Origin: CAWUFC02 sp963921335
Lineage (GTDB): Bacteria > Pseudomonadota > Gammaproteobacteria > Pseudomonadales > Halieaceae
NCBI GenBank assembly: GCA_963921335.3
Contig: CAWUFC020000001.1
Coordinates: 992,001-1,056,000 of the forward strand
Length of the DNA stretch: 64,000 nucleotides
Reading direction: 5' to 3'
Shown in pieces: positions 7,027-16,016 of the stretch (position 1 is its first letter; every line of letters starts with the position of its first letter). The position numbers and the translations under genes are program-made. The notes under the pieces were generated by a model. The model searched no databases and was not told where the DNA came from. It worked only from the letters and a program-made list of their open reading frames with translations.

Positions 7027-9034
7027 GCAGCGCCTGGAACTGGAGAAGATGGTTAGTGACGCTACGGCTGACGCTCGCTCTGCACAGCGAGAGGCAGAAA
7101 CGGCTAATCGAGCCAAGAGTGAGTTCATGGCCACCCTGTCTCACGAGATTCGCACGCCAATGCACGGTGTGCTGGGCATGATCGATATCTTGCGCCACTC
7201 CGCCATGCCGGTTGATTTAAAGGCCCATGCTCGCAGGGCATATACCGAAGGCCAGGTGCTGTTGTCCCTGATTAACGACATCCTGGACTTCTCCAAAATA
7301 GAGGCGGGCAAGTTAGAGCTGGAGGTGGTGCCTTTTGATCTCGATGCCATGCTCAACGATGTGTGTCTGCTTCATGCCGAGCCTGCGCAGAAGAAAGGCC
7401 TCAACATTAATGTTGTGCATCAGCATCGGTTAAACCGGCAGGTTCAGGGCGACCCGGTGCGCTTGCGCCAGGTGCTCCAGAACTTGATAAACAATGCCAT
7501 CAAATTCACTGATTCCGGCGAGATTACCGTCACAGCTAGAGAAACCTTCAGTCGACGCAATCGCTCTACCTTTGAGTTTTCCATAGTGGATACGGGTATC
7601 GGAATGTCGCAGCAAGCGATTGAGCGTGTGACAGAGCGATTTACCCAGGCCGATGCAACAACCACGCGCCGTTTCGGCGGCACTGGTCTGGGGCTGTCGA
7701 TCGCCAAGCAGTTAACCGAAATGATGGGCGGCCAACTTAACATCAGCTCAAAAGAGGGCGTGGGAACCACCATGAGTGTTGAGATCCAGTTTCAGCACAG
7801 CCCGCTGGAGTTGGATAACATCAATACTGAGTCCCTGGGTCCAATGCGCGTGGTCGTCTGCGCGCCTACTAAAGCTTCTGAGGCGATGTTTACCAGTGCA
7901 CTGGCTGGCCTCGGTATAGATACCGAAGTAGCGTCAGATCTTTGGCAAATTACCGGCCCAGGCCAAATACCTACCGTCGTATTTGTTGATAGTGGCAATC
8001 TTACTCATTCCGATCACAAGGCCGTAGCGCAACTGCAAGCGATGGATAGTGTCGAAGTCGTGCTGGTTAAGCCCATGGTGCAGGATTTGGATGAGAACCT
8101 GCCGAATGTGTACAGCACACAAAAACCCGTCACTCGGGAGTCACTGGTGCGAGATATTTGCAACGTGTTCAGTGTGCCTGCCACTCGTGTCGGCTTGCCC
8201 TCTGACGCTGGCGAAGACGAAGAGTTGCACAGCTATTCGGTGAGAGTGCTTTCAGTGGATGATTCTGCAGACAACCAGGACATCATTAAATCCATGCTGC
8301 AGTCGTTTGGATGCAAGGTGGAAAGTGCCAGCAACGGCAAGGAAGCGGTGGATATCTACAAGGCTTCTGAATTCGATGTGATCTTCATGGATTGTCAGAT
8401 GCCCGTTATGGACGGTTTTGAGGCCACCAGAAAAATCCGCGGCCTTGAAGATGAGACGGGCCGTCGGCGCATCCCGATCCTCGCTGTTACTGCCGGTACA
8501 ACCGATAACGATCGCCATAAATGCTTTGCCAGTGGTATGGATCGAATTTTGTTGAAGCCATACAGCGTCGCACAGCTTAATGTTGCTCTGGCTCGCTACT
8601 TTGAGCCCACTGGCATCATTACAGAGATGAAGCCCGGGCCCATGCCCCGGGATAAAGAAGAGGTTTCCAATCTTGAAGAGATACTGGAGCTCAAGTCTCT
8701 GGAAACGATCGTTGAAGTAGAAAAGGCCACCGGTAATGAAGAGTTGTTGGACCGCGTTATCGACACTTATGTCACTGATGTTCGCAAGCACTTTCAAGAT
8801 CTGCTTCAGCACCGTGAAAATCCTGAAGAGTTTGGCAAGTCTGCTCACGCCATCAAGTCGTCGAGCCTTAATGTTGGCGCCAAACTCGTGGCAGAGCGCG
8901 CCTCAGAACTAGAGCGAGAGGCGCGCGCGGGCCGAGTCAGTTATACCGAAAAAGACCAGAGTGAATTCCAGGATATGTTTTCTACTACCCGAGTGAAGTT
9001 GGGGCAATTCCTAAGGCAGCGTCAAAAGGCGTGA
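6926..9034 (+). CDS. Hybrid sensor kinase, C-terminal part: TM, HisKA, HATPase, REC, Hpt
   Basis: This is the continuation of the gene at 4600; numbering here is for the rejoined protein. One membrane segment (~781-798, YVVLFIMGVVALFV) and a coiled linker lead to HisKA with phosphoacceptor His848 (FMATLSHEIRTPM). The HATPase has NLINNAIKFT, DTGIGM and GTGLGLSIAK. A receiver-like stretch (VVVCAPTKASEAM...) lacks a clear acidic pocket. The second receiver is canonical (VLSVDDSADNQ, phosphoacceptor Asp in IFMDCQMPVMDG). A C-terminal Hpt domain carries HAIKSSS. All phosphorelay residues needed for His-Asp-His transfer are present, so the gene was recently functional. The open frame extends upstream to a TTG at 6899 with no credible start. 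It ends 12 bp from the convergent REC-GGDEF-EAL gene, a plausible downstream phosphorelay partner. Confidence 0.85.
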   Translation, partial: WATPAAYTSYVVLFIMGVVALFVRARIREREAIKQRLELEKMVSDATADARSAQREAETANRAKSEFMATLSHEIRTPMHGVLGMIDILRHSAMPVDLKAHARRAYTEGQVLLSLINDILDFSKIEAGKLELEVVPFDLDAMLNDVCLLHAEPAQKKGLNINVVHQHRLNRQVQGDPVRLRQVLQNLINNAIKFTDSGEITVTARETFSRRNRSTFEFSIVDTGIGMSQQAIERVTERFTQADATTTRRFGGTGLGLSIAKQLTEMMGGQLNISSKEGVGTTMSVEIQFQHSPLELDNINTESLGPMRVVVCAPTKASEAMFTSALAGLGIDTEVASDLWQITGPGQIPTVVFVDSGNLTHSDHKAVAQLQAMDSVEVVLVKPMVQDLDENLPNVYSTQKPVTRESLVRDICNVFSVPATRVGLPSDAGEDEELHSYSVRVLSVDDSADNQDIIKSMLQSFGCKVESASNGKEAVDIYKASEFDVIFMDCQMPVMDGFEATRKIRGLEDETGRRRIPILAVTAGTTDNDRHKCFASGMDRILLKPYSVAQLNVALARYFEPTGIITEMKPGPMPRDKEEVSNLEEILELKSLETIVEVEKATGNEELLDRVIDTYVTDVRKHFQDLLQHRENPEEFGKSAHAIKSSSLNVGAKLVAERASELEREARAGRVSYTEKDQSEFQDMFSTTRVKLGQFLRQRQKA

Positions 9035-9045
9035 TCTGGTTTGCG

Positions 9046-10842
9046 CTATCCGCGCGAAAACATATCCGAAAAATCCTGCATGAGCATGGTGGGCACATCG
9101 TCAGGGTAAATCGGGCGAGAAAAGTAGTAACCCTGCAGCAGGTCGCAACTGCGCTCGGCCAGGTAGTTAGCCTGTTCTTGGGTTTCCACCCCTTCGGCCA
9201 CCACCTGTAGCTGCAGCGTTTTGCTCAGTGCGAGAATAGCATCCACTATCGCTTCGCCGTCGGGTGCTGCCAGGTCGGCCACGAAACTCTGGTCGATCTT
9301 GAGTGTATCGATAGGAAAGCGCTTCAGGTAGTTGAGTGATGAATAGCCAGTGCCAAAATCGTCCACGGCCAGAGCTAGCCCCAGTGTCTTCAGCTCTTTT
9401 AGTTTGGCAATGTTGGTTTCGGCGTCAGTCATAATGGCTGACTCGGTCAATTCCAGCTCCAGGCGTTCTGGTGCAAGGCCAGAATCTTTTAGGAAGGCCG
9501 CAACGTTATCTGCCAGATCAGTCTGGTTAAACTGAAGAGGTGAGAGGTTGATGCTCACCCTAAAATCCCCCAGCCCTTTTTTATCCCAGAAGGCACAGTG
9601 CCTAGCAGCCTCTGCCAGTATCCAGTCGCCCACTTCAACGATCAGCCCGGTGCTTTCTGCAACGGGGATGAAGTCGCCAGGGGAGACCATACCGCGTTCG
9701 GGATGCTTCCAGCGCACCAGCGCTTCCATACTTACCACTCGGCCGCTGTTAACATCCACCTGGGGCTGATAGCGCAATTCGAGTTGGTTAGTGGCAATGG
9801 CTTCGCGCAGCTCTTCTTCCAGCTTTAAATGCTCTACTGCGCGGGCATTCATCTTCTCGTTATAAAACCGATAACAGGCGCGCCCCTCGGCTTTGGCTGC
9901 ATACATTGCCGTATCAGCGTTACGCACCAGCGTATCGGGGTCTGAACCGTCATCGGGGTATAGCGCTATACCGATGCTGGGTGTTACAACAGGATTGTGC
10001 GATTGCAGGGCAATGGGTTGCGACAAACGATTGAGAATCCGCTTGGCCACTGTCTCAATGTCTACGCTGGACTGAATGTCTGAGAGCACTACCGTGAACT
10101 CATCGCCGCCTAGGCGGGCGATCTCCGTTGAACCATCGTGCTCGGCATCTTCTGCGCTGGCCGCCATATAACTAATGGCGTCGTCTTCGCGCAATTCCAG
10201 TGTCAGGCGTCTGGCAATCTCTACCAGTAACTTGTCGCCACGGCCGTGGCCAATGGAATCGTTAATGCGTTTGAAATTACCCAGATCGATAAACAGCAGC
10301 GCTGCATGCATCTTCTGACGCTGGCTTCGCTTGATAATACGCTTGAGCTGCTCGTTAAAGCTGCGCCGGTTGGGAAGGCTGGTCAGCGGGTCGAAATAAG
10401 CCAGGTAGCGCAGCCGGTCTTCCTGTCGTTTGAGCGCGTTGAAGGCATTGCTGGCGCGCAGCATATACTGCACATCGCGACCCAGCAGTGACCAATTTAC
10501 CGGCTTGGTTTTGTAGCTGGTCGCTCCTGCGCTAAAGCCTTTGTCGATCGACTCGCGGTCATCTGAGCCGGTCACAATCATGATGGGAATGGCCGCACCC
10601 TGGGGGAGCTCGCGAATACGACGACACACCTCCAGGCCATCCATGCCCGGCATCTCTACATCCAAAAAAAGCAGGTCGGGCCGCTCTTCAATGAACTGTT
10701 CGATGGTTTCCTCGCCCGACGCAGCTTCGATCACCTGCATGCTCTCGGCCTCAAGGCACTGGCGCGTGAGCATACGGACGTTGGAATCATCGTCGCATAC
10801 AAGAATCTTAGGGCTGTCTGGGATGTCCCTGTTGATGGCCAT
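9046..10842 (-). CDS. Response regulator with GGDEF and EAL domains
   Basis: 598 aa in three domains. An N-terminal receiver (~12-125; acidic pair in LVCDDDSN, phosphoacceptor Asp in LLFLDVEMPGMDG, Lys in YKTKPVN) is followed by GGDEF (~165-320, signature RLGGDEFTVVLS intact) and EAL (~345-590, EALVRW, DDFGTGYSSL and EGVETQEQ). It should control cyclic di-GMP; both catalytic signatures are intact, so synthesis, hydrolysis or both are possible. No membrane segment is visible. The receiver implies control by a histidine kinase. The convergent hybrid kinase with a C-terminal Hpt domain is the nearest candidate donor, but the pairing is inferred from position only. It is transcribed divergently from the 7TM-GGDEF gene at 10925. 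Confidence 0.93.
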   Translation of the reverse strand: MAINRDIPDSPKILVCDDDSNVRMLTRQCLEAESMQVIEAASGEETIEQFIEERPDLLFLDVEMPGMDGLEVCRRIRELPQGAAIPIMIVTGSDDRESIDKGFSAGATSYKTKPVNWSLLGRDVQYMLRASNAFNALKRQEDRLRYLAYFDPLTSLPNRRSFNEQLKRIIKRSQRQKMHAALLFIDLGNFKRINDSIGHGRGDKLLVEIARRLTLELREDDAISYMAASAEDAEHDGSTEIARLGGDEFTVVLSDIQSSVDIETVAKRILNRLSQPIALQSHNPVVTPSIGIALYPDDGSDPDTLVRNADTAMYAAKAEGRACYRFYNEKMNARAVEHLKLEEELREAIATNQLELRYQPQVDVNSGRVVSMEALVRWKHPERGMVSPGDFIPVAESTGLIVEVGDWILAEAARHCAFWDKKGLGDFRVSINLSPLQFNQTDLADNVAAFLKDSGLAPERLELELTESAIMTDAETNIAKLKELKTLGLALAVDDFGTGYSSLNYLKRFPIDTLKIDQSFVADLAAPDGEAIVDAILALSKTLQLQVVAEGVETQEQANYLAERSCDLLQGYYFSRPIYPDDVPTMLMQDFSDMFSRG

Positions 10843-10924
10843 TACAGGATTAAGTGGATACTTTTATAATGATGACAGGCTACCATTTGCGTTGCTGTTA
10901 TAACAGGGGTGAATAGGGGTATCG

Positions 10925-12160
10925 ATGGTTCTCAGTGCAAGGGCTTTAGTGCGCTTGTGGGTGCCGGCTGCGTTGGTGGCCCTGGCGCTACTGCTGCGAC
11001 CTCATCTGGCTGAGTTGGGCTCCGAGCCCCTTACTGTCCTTTACTATGCGCCCTGGTTTCTGGGGTTGGCCAGCATGGCACTTGCCTTTCAGTTTAATCG
11101 GGCGCGCCTGCTATTGTTGTCGCTGCTAACGCTGTTGGCCTATTACCTGGTGCAACATCAGTTGCAATCCTCATTGGAGAATACAGAGACCTTGCAGGTT
11201 TACCTGGCTTTAGCATTAGCTGCGCCTCTGACAATGTTGTGGTTGCTTATGGTGCCCGAGCGCGGTGTGCTGAATGCCTATGGTGCATCCTACGCGCTGG
11301 CGATTGCCGGTTTGTGTGGCCTGGCATGGATTCTGGTTGTGGTGTTGACCCAGGAGCCCCCCGCAGCAGACTGGTGGGCGCATTGGACCAGCACCTGGCC
11401 TCTAGAGTCCTGGGTGATGCCGCGTTTGCTAGTGGCGCTGGTCACGCTGGTTACGCTGTGTGGTGGATTTATGTTGGCTTTGCGTAACAGCGAGACTGAG
11501 TCAGTGCTGTTAGCGAGCTTGTTGGTGCTAGCCGGGTTGATGGGTTTTTTCCACCTACAGCAGTTATCGCTGGTGCTGTTTCCAGCACTGTGTCTGGCTC
11601 AGGTCATTAGTGCATTGCGCAGCTCCCACGAGATGGCCTACCGGGATGAGTTGACGGGGCTGCTTGGCCGGCGTGCGCTAAACGAACGTTTGCGTGGCCT
11701 GGGCCGTCGCTACGCCATTGCCATGCTCGATATCGATCATTTCAAGAAGTTTAACGACACCTATGGGCACGATGTTGGGGATGAGGTATTGCGCCTTGTA
11801 GCCACGCGCATTGCCCGAGTCGGTGGTGGTGGCACGGCCTATCGCTATGGCGGTGAGGAGTTTTGCATTGTATTTCCTCGCAAGGCCGCCGAGGATTGCG
11901 TCGATGTGCTGGAGCATGTGCGCGAAATGATTGCAGATTATCGTATGTCCCTGCGCGACCACAGCCAGCGACCCGAGAAGAGCAGGGAAGGGGCGCGTAA
12001 AAGGGCGGGTAAGTCGGCTGACAAATCTGTGACGGTCACTATCAGTATTGGCTTGGCGGAACGCGGTGAGCAGTCCCAAACACCTGAAGAGGTCATCAAA
12101 CAGGCCGATAAGATGCTTTACAAAGCCAAGCAGGCCGGTCGTAACCGCCTCAGCGTTTAG
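10925..12160 (+). CDS. Membrane diguanylate cyclase (7TM-GGDEF)
   Basis: 411 aa. The first ~225 residues form about seven hydrophobic segments and act as an unidentified membrane sensor module. A GGDEF domain follows, with the active variant signature YRYGGEEFCIVFP near residue 313. The metal/GTP region is MLDIDHFKKFNDTYGHDVGD. No RxxD inhibitory I-site precedes GGEEF (the sequence is GGTAYRYGGEEF), so product inhibition may be absent. A basic insertion (RPEKSREGARKRAGKSADKS) interrupts the domain before the final strand TVTISIGLAE. The ATG is preceded by AGGGGTATCG. The product should make c-di-GMP at the inner membrane. Its stop codon overlaps the stop of the convergent gene at 12157 by 4 bp. 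Confidence 0.92.
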   Translation: MVLSARALVRLWVPAALVALALLLRPHLAELGSEPLTVLYYAPWFLGLASMALAFQFNRARLLLLSLLTLLAYYLVQHQLQSSLENTETLQVYLALALAAPLTMLWLLMVPERGVLNAYGASYALAIAGLCGLAWILVVVLTQEPPAADWWAHWTSTWPLESWVMPRLLVALVTLVTLCGGFMLALRNSETESVLLASLLVLAGLMGFFHLQQLSLVLFPALCLAQVISALRSSHEMAYRDELTGLLGRRALNERLRGLGRRYAIAMLDIDHFKKFNDTYGHDVGDEVLRLVATRIARVGGGGTAYRYGGEEFCIVFPRKAAEDCVDVLEHVREMIADYRMSLRDHSQRPEKSREGARKRAGKSADKSVTVTISIGLAERGEQSQTPEEVIKQADKMLYKAKQAGRNRLSV

Positions 12161-13869
12161 CCACCGATGGGGGTGACTTTGTCATCCTTCAAACGCTGTT
12201 CCTGAATAAAGCGCGGAATTTGCTCCAGCGGAATGGCGGGGCTGTAATAGTAGCCTTGTACCTGCTGGCAGCTGATGTCGCGCAGAAATTGAATCTGGTC
12301 CTGACCTTCGGCGCCTTCGGCGATCACGTCCAGGTCCATTCGCCGGGCCATATCAACAATCATCATACAAACAGCTTCCTGATGTTTGTTGCCCGGAACG
12401 TCACTGACAAAGCTGCGATCAATTTTCAGGGCCGAAATAGGCAGCTCAGTCATGTGGGAGAGCTGTGAAAAGCCTGTGCCAAAGTCGTCCAGTGAGAACT
12501 GATGGCCCAGGAAGCGCAATTCGTCCATGCGTGCTTTGGCATCTTCCGGATCGTTCAGCACGGTGCTTTCCGTCAGTTCAAACTCGAGGCGACGCGGATC
12601 GATGCCGGCGTTGCCCACAATCTCCTTGACCACCTCGGCGAACTGATCATCCTGAAATTGTGAGAACGATACATTCACAGCAACGTCGATGTCCTCGTGG
12701 CCCTGCTCATCCAGCCATTGAATGGCAGCGCAAGCGCTTTCAATCGAACGGTGCGCGAGGGATTTCATCAGACCCATGTTTTCGCACAGCGGCAAAAACT
12801 CATCCGGGCGAATCATGCCTTTCTCTGGATGAATCCAACGTATAAGGGCTTCCAGCCCAACCACTTTCTCGCTCTCCAGGTTAACCCTGGGCTGGTAGTA
12901 CAGCTCAAACTGGTCGTAGCGAACCGCACGGCGCAAGTCAGCCGCCAGCGTGGTTGCGCCGCCCACATTAAACGCCAACTGCTCGCTGTAGCGAAAATAC
13001 TTGTTGCCGGGAATGGACTTCGCCTGCTCCATGGAATCTCGTGCAGCCTCTACCAGGTCTTCAAAAGTAGTGCCGTTTTCCGGGCAGATGGCAGCACCCA
13101 CAGAGACCTCGATGGAAACCTGGTGCTCGTTGAGGCGCATCGGTTCAGACACGGCCTCAATCATTTTTTGGGCGACCATATCCACGTTCGATTCGCTGTT
13201 AACGTCCTCCAGCACGACCGCAAACTCATCGCCGCCGAGGCGGGCCACACTGTCGGTATTGCGTTTCTTGCTGGCCAGGCGGCGCGCCAGCATTTTTATG
13301 GCCTGGTCCCCCGCGCCCTCGCCATATTGATCGTTGATATTGCTGAAGCGATCGATGTTGATATACAGCAGTGCGGTAGAAAACTGGTAGCGTTCAGAGC
13401 GTGTAATCGCCCGTTCCACGTGGGCCCTGAAGCCCGTGCGATTCAAAGCACCGGTGAGGGCGTCGCGATTGGACAGGCTCTGAATCTTCTCTTTGGCCTG
13501 GCCCAGCTCTATAGCGTAATCGAGGATGCGGTGCAGCAGTTCGTCCTGAATATTGCCGCGTACCAGGTAGTCTGTTGCGCCAAATTCCCGCAAGCGGCTG
13601 AGGGTGGCTTCGCTAGTCTCAGATACCAGCACGATAATGGGCACAGTGACCTTGTTTTTCTGCGCTAATCGCAGCAGATAGTCGGTTTCAGGCGCCAGCG
13701 CCAGGATCACCGCATCATTACCGCGGTCCATTAATGCATCAATGGGTCGATCCAGGGTGGTCGCGGTGTTTACGTTAAAACGCAGAGGCGCCGCACGCTG
13801 CAGAGAGGCAGACAGGACCAGGTGATCGGTCTTGTCTTCCGAAATAATCAGTATGTTCTTCAGGCCCAC
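12157..13869 (-). CDS. Degenerate-receiver GGDEF-EAL protein
   Basis: 570 aa. The N-terminal ~125 residues have a receiver-like layout (ILIISEDKTDHLVLSASL... VPIIVLVSE... GATDYLVRG). The phosphoacceptor strand reads AVILALAPETD with Ala in place of Asp, and the acidic pocket is incomplete, so phosphorylation is unlikely. GGDEF (~145-300, RLGGDEFAVVLED) and EAL (~320-560, LEALIRWIHPEKGM, DDFGTGFSQL, EGAEGQDQ) keep their signatures. The EGVE motif is varied to EGAE. It is paralogous in layout to the gene at 9046. A c-di-GMP enzyme controlled by protein partners rather than phosphorylation is the likely reading. It probably starts at the ATG at 13869; the 307-bp gap beyond is shared with the divergent crotonase operon. 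Confidence 0.9.
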   Translation of the reverse strand: MGLKNILIISEDKTDHLVLSASLQRAAPLRFNVNTATTLDRPIDALMDRGNDAVILALAPETDYLLRLAQKNKVTVPIIVLVSETSEATLSRLREFGATDYLVRGNIQDELLHRILDYAIELGQAKEKIQSLSNRDALTGALNRTGFRAHVERAITRSERYQFSTALLYINIDRFSNINDQYGEGAGDQAIKMLARRLASKKRNTDSVARLGGDEFAVVLEDVNSESNVDMVAQKMIEAVSEPMRLNEHQVSIEVSVGAAICPENGTTFEDLVEAARDSMEQAKSIPGNKYFRYSEQLAFNVGGATTLAADLRRAVRYDQFELYYQPRVNLESEKVVGLEALIRWIHPEKGMIRPDEFLPLCENMGLMKSLAHRSIESACAAIQWLDEQGHEDIDVAVNVSFSQFQDDQFAEVVKEIVGNAGIDPRRLEFELTESTVLNDPEDAKARMDELRFLGHQFSLDDFGTGFSQLSHMTELPISALKIDRSFVSDVPGNKHQEAVCMMIVDMARRMDLDVIAEGAEGQDQIQFLRDISCQQVQGYYYSPAIPLEQIPRFIQEQRLKDDKVTPIGG

Positions 13870-14012
13870 ACGTGCCTCGACTGCCTAATGGTTGTCCGTA
13901 AACCGGTACAAAGGATTCCTTTATCTGTCGCAGATCAGTGCCCCCTACTGCACGTCGACCCACTCGTGGAATCTCTTTAATTCTTTTAATTACAGCTAGT
14001 TATACGTAAGAA

Positions 14013-14041
14013 TTAAGAAGATTTCTAGTGAAAATTATACT
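14013..14041 (+). promoter_or_regulatory. Candidate sigma-70 promoter for the crotonase operon
   Basis: TTAAGA (14013-14018) and TATACT (14036-14041) are separated by 17 nt in the A+T-rich 307-bp gap 13870-14176. The leader to the ATG at 14177 would be about 130 nt. No other clear element is seen in this gap. Confidence 0.4.
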
Positions 14042-14176
14042 TTTTTAGTGCGTATCAGTCCGCTCATCCAGGCCAGACCTGTTCTGTAAGAAATCTTGAC
14101 CTATGCTGCTATTGTGCCGCCGCGCTGTGAGATTAAGCTGGCCCGCACCATCATTTTTACCCAGGGAACAGGCGAT

Positions 14177-14995
14177 ATGAGCGAAGCGATCAAGCTGGAA
14201 GTAACCGAAGGTGTGGCTGTGATCACCTTCAACCGGCCCGAGGCACTCAATACTTTTACCACCGACATGATGGATGGGCTGGGAGATGCCTATCAGCGCT
14301 GTGACAATGATGATGATATTCGTGTAGTCGTGCTCACGGGTGCAGGCAAGGCTTTTTGTGCTGGTGCCGATCTGAGCAGCGGTGGCGATTCATTCGATGC
14401 TAACCAAATCGATATGGAATTCAGTTCCTGCCCGCTGAGTTTCCAGGCCTGGGATGTGCGCAAGCCTGTGATCGCTGCCTGTAACGGCCACGCGGTTGGC
14501 GTGGGCCTGGGTATCGCCCTGCAGGCAGACATGCGCGTGTTCGCCAGCGAAGGTAAATACGGATTTTTGCAAAACCGCCGCGGCGTTGTGGCAGATTTTG
14601 CGGCGGCCCATGTGCTGCCCCGGGTAGTGGGTATGGAGCGAGCGTTTGAACTGCTGGTGCGTGCCAGTCGCATTACTGGCGATGAGGCCGTGGCGTGGGG
14701 ACTGGCCAGCCGATCTGTCGCTGCCGATCAGGTGCTAGACACCGCGCTGGAAATTGCGCGAGATATGGCGGTGAACTGCTCGCCCCTTGTGATGGGTCTG
14801 CACAAAAAGATGTTGTGGCAGTCACAGGATATGTCCCTGCCAGAAATGATCGACTACGAAACAAAATTACTGCACCACAGCATGCGCCTGCCCGATGCAG
14901 TGGAGGGCGGCATGGCCTTTTTCGAAAAACGCGATCCTCAATGGCAGGCATCTGTCAGCAAGGACTGGCCCACCAATCTCGAAGAAGGAGAATAA
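14177..14995 (+). CDS. Enoyl-CoA hydratase/isomerase family protein (crotonase)
   Basis: 272 aa. Crotonase fold with oxyanion-hole segments GKAFCAGADLSSGG (~55-68) and ACNGHAVGVGLGIALQADMRVFA (~97-119). The frame is open upstream to 14096, but homology begins at MSEAIKLEVTEGVAVITFNRPEALN and a GGGA/AGG-rich Shine-Dalgarno precedes the ATG at 14177. It is the first gene of a tight run with the LLM oxidoreductase (GTG 5 nt after this stop) and the DUF3604 lipoprotein. It should hydrate or isomerise an acyl-CoA; the substrate is not determinable. The steroid cluster 20 kb away makes a xenobiotic or lipid acyl-CoA plausible, but that is inference. Confidence 0.9.
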   Translation: MSEAIKLEVTEGVAVITFNRPEALNTFTTDMMDGLGDAYQRCDNDDDIRVVVLTGAGKAFCAGADLSSGGDSFDANQIDMEFSSCPLSFQAWDVRKPVIAACNGHAVGVGLGIALQADMRVFASEGKYGFLQNRRGVVADFAAAHVLPRVVGMERAFELLVRASRITGDEAVAWGLASRSVAADQVLDTALEIARDMAVNCSPLVMGLHKKMLWQSQDMSLPEMIDYETKLLHHSMRLPDAVEGGMAFFEKRDPQWQASVSKDWPTNLEEGE

Positions 14996-14999
14996 ACCC

Positions 15000-16016
15000 G
15001 TGTTGAAGATCGATAGCTCACTCATGTTTGACCTGGTCAAGGTGGCTGGTATGGCGGGTCAGCTTGAAGATGCCGGTTTCGATGGCGCCTACACCTTCGA
15101 GGGCCAGAACGATCCCTTTATTTCTCTGGCAGCCGCGGCGTTGAATACCAGCAAGATGGATTTGATGACCTCGGTAGCAGTGGCCTTTGCCCGCAATCCG
15201 ATGAGCCTGGCGTACCAGGCCAACGACCTGCAACTGCTCAGCGAGGGTCGCTTCATTCTCGGTTTGGGGACACAGGTTAAAGCGCATATCGAACGTCGCT
15301 TTAACATGCCCTGGTCCAAGCCTGCGGCAAGAATGCGCGAAATGGTGCAGGCAATCCGAGCCATCTGGGCGAGCTGGGAGGACGGCAGTAAACTCAGCTT
15401 CGAAGGTGAGTTTTATCAACACACCCTGATGTCACCCACCTTTTCACCGGCGCCCAACCCCCATGGCTCTCCCGACATTTATATCGCAGGTGTTGGCCCA
15501 TTGATGACCCAGGTAGCCGCCGAAGTGGGAGATGGCCTGTTTGTGCATCCCTTTCATACGCCGCATTCGCTGGAGAGCGTGACCATGCCAGCTGTCAATG
15601 CGGGATTGGATAAGGCTGGCAAACAGCTCGAAGATTTTGCTATCTCTGCCCAGGTCATTACCGCTACAGGTAGTAATGAAGAAGCGCTGCAGGCGGCAAC
15701 GTTCTCAGCCCGTAGCCAGATTGCTTTCTATGCCTCTACCCCAGCTTACCTGCCGGTTCTTAAAGCCCACGGTTGGGAAGATATGCAGCCCGAGGCCAAC
15801 CAGCTGTCGCGCGAGGGCAAGTGGATGGAAATGGCGGAGCTGGTGGACGACGAAATACTCAACACCTTTGCCCTGGTGGGTGAGCCGCTGGAGATAGCGC
15901 GCAAGTTGGTCAGTCGATTTGACGGCCAGGTCACTCGCGTTAGCCCGGTGATTTATTCGCCAGATACGGAGCTGCTGACCACGCTGGTAGAAACCATTCG
16001 CGGAGTGCAGCAGTGA
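15000..16016 (+). CDS. LLM-class F420-dependent-type oxidoreductase (TIGR03617-like)
   Basis: 338 aa, a bacterial-luciferase-like TIM barrel. Characteristic stretches are FEGQNDPFISLAAAA, VAVAFARNPMSLAYQANDLQLLSEGRFILGLG and HPFHTPHSLESV. The family resembles the MSMEG_2256/TIGR03617 group, whose members are assigned to cofactor F420. The start is taken as the GTG at 15000 (VLKIDSSLMFDLV), with GAAGGAGA about 10 nt upstream; the open frame further upstream overlaps the crotonase gene and is not homologous. Its stop overlaps the GTG of the next gene (GTGA at 16013-16016), which indicates translational coupling. F420 use is family-based inference, since no F420 biosynthesis genes are in the window. 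Confidence 0.88.
   Translation: MLKIDSSLMFDLVKVAGMAGQLEDAGFDGAYTFEGQNDPFISLAAAALNTSKMDLMTSVAVAFARNPMSLAYQANDLQLLSEGRFILGLGTQVKAHIERRFNMPWSKPAARMREMVQAIRAIWASWEDGSKLSFEGEFYQHTLMSPTFSPAPNPHGSPDIYIAGVGPLMTQVAAEVGDGLFVHPFHTPHSLESVTMPAVNAGLDKAGKQLEDFAISAQVITATGSNEEALQAATFSARSQIAFYASTPAYLPVLKAHGWEDMQPEANQLSREGKWMEMAELVDDEILNTFALVGEPLEIARKLVSRFDGQVTRVSPVIYSPDTELLTTLVETIRGVQQ

Noticed and set aside
12697..13668. 323-codon plus-strand frame opposite the GGDEF-EAL gene
   Set aside because: Shadow of a well-supported minus-strand gene; the translation has no recognisable domain.
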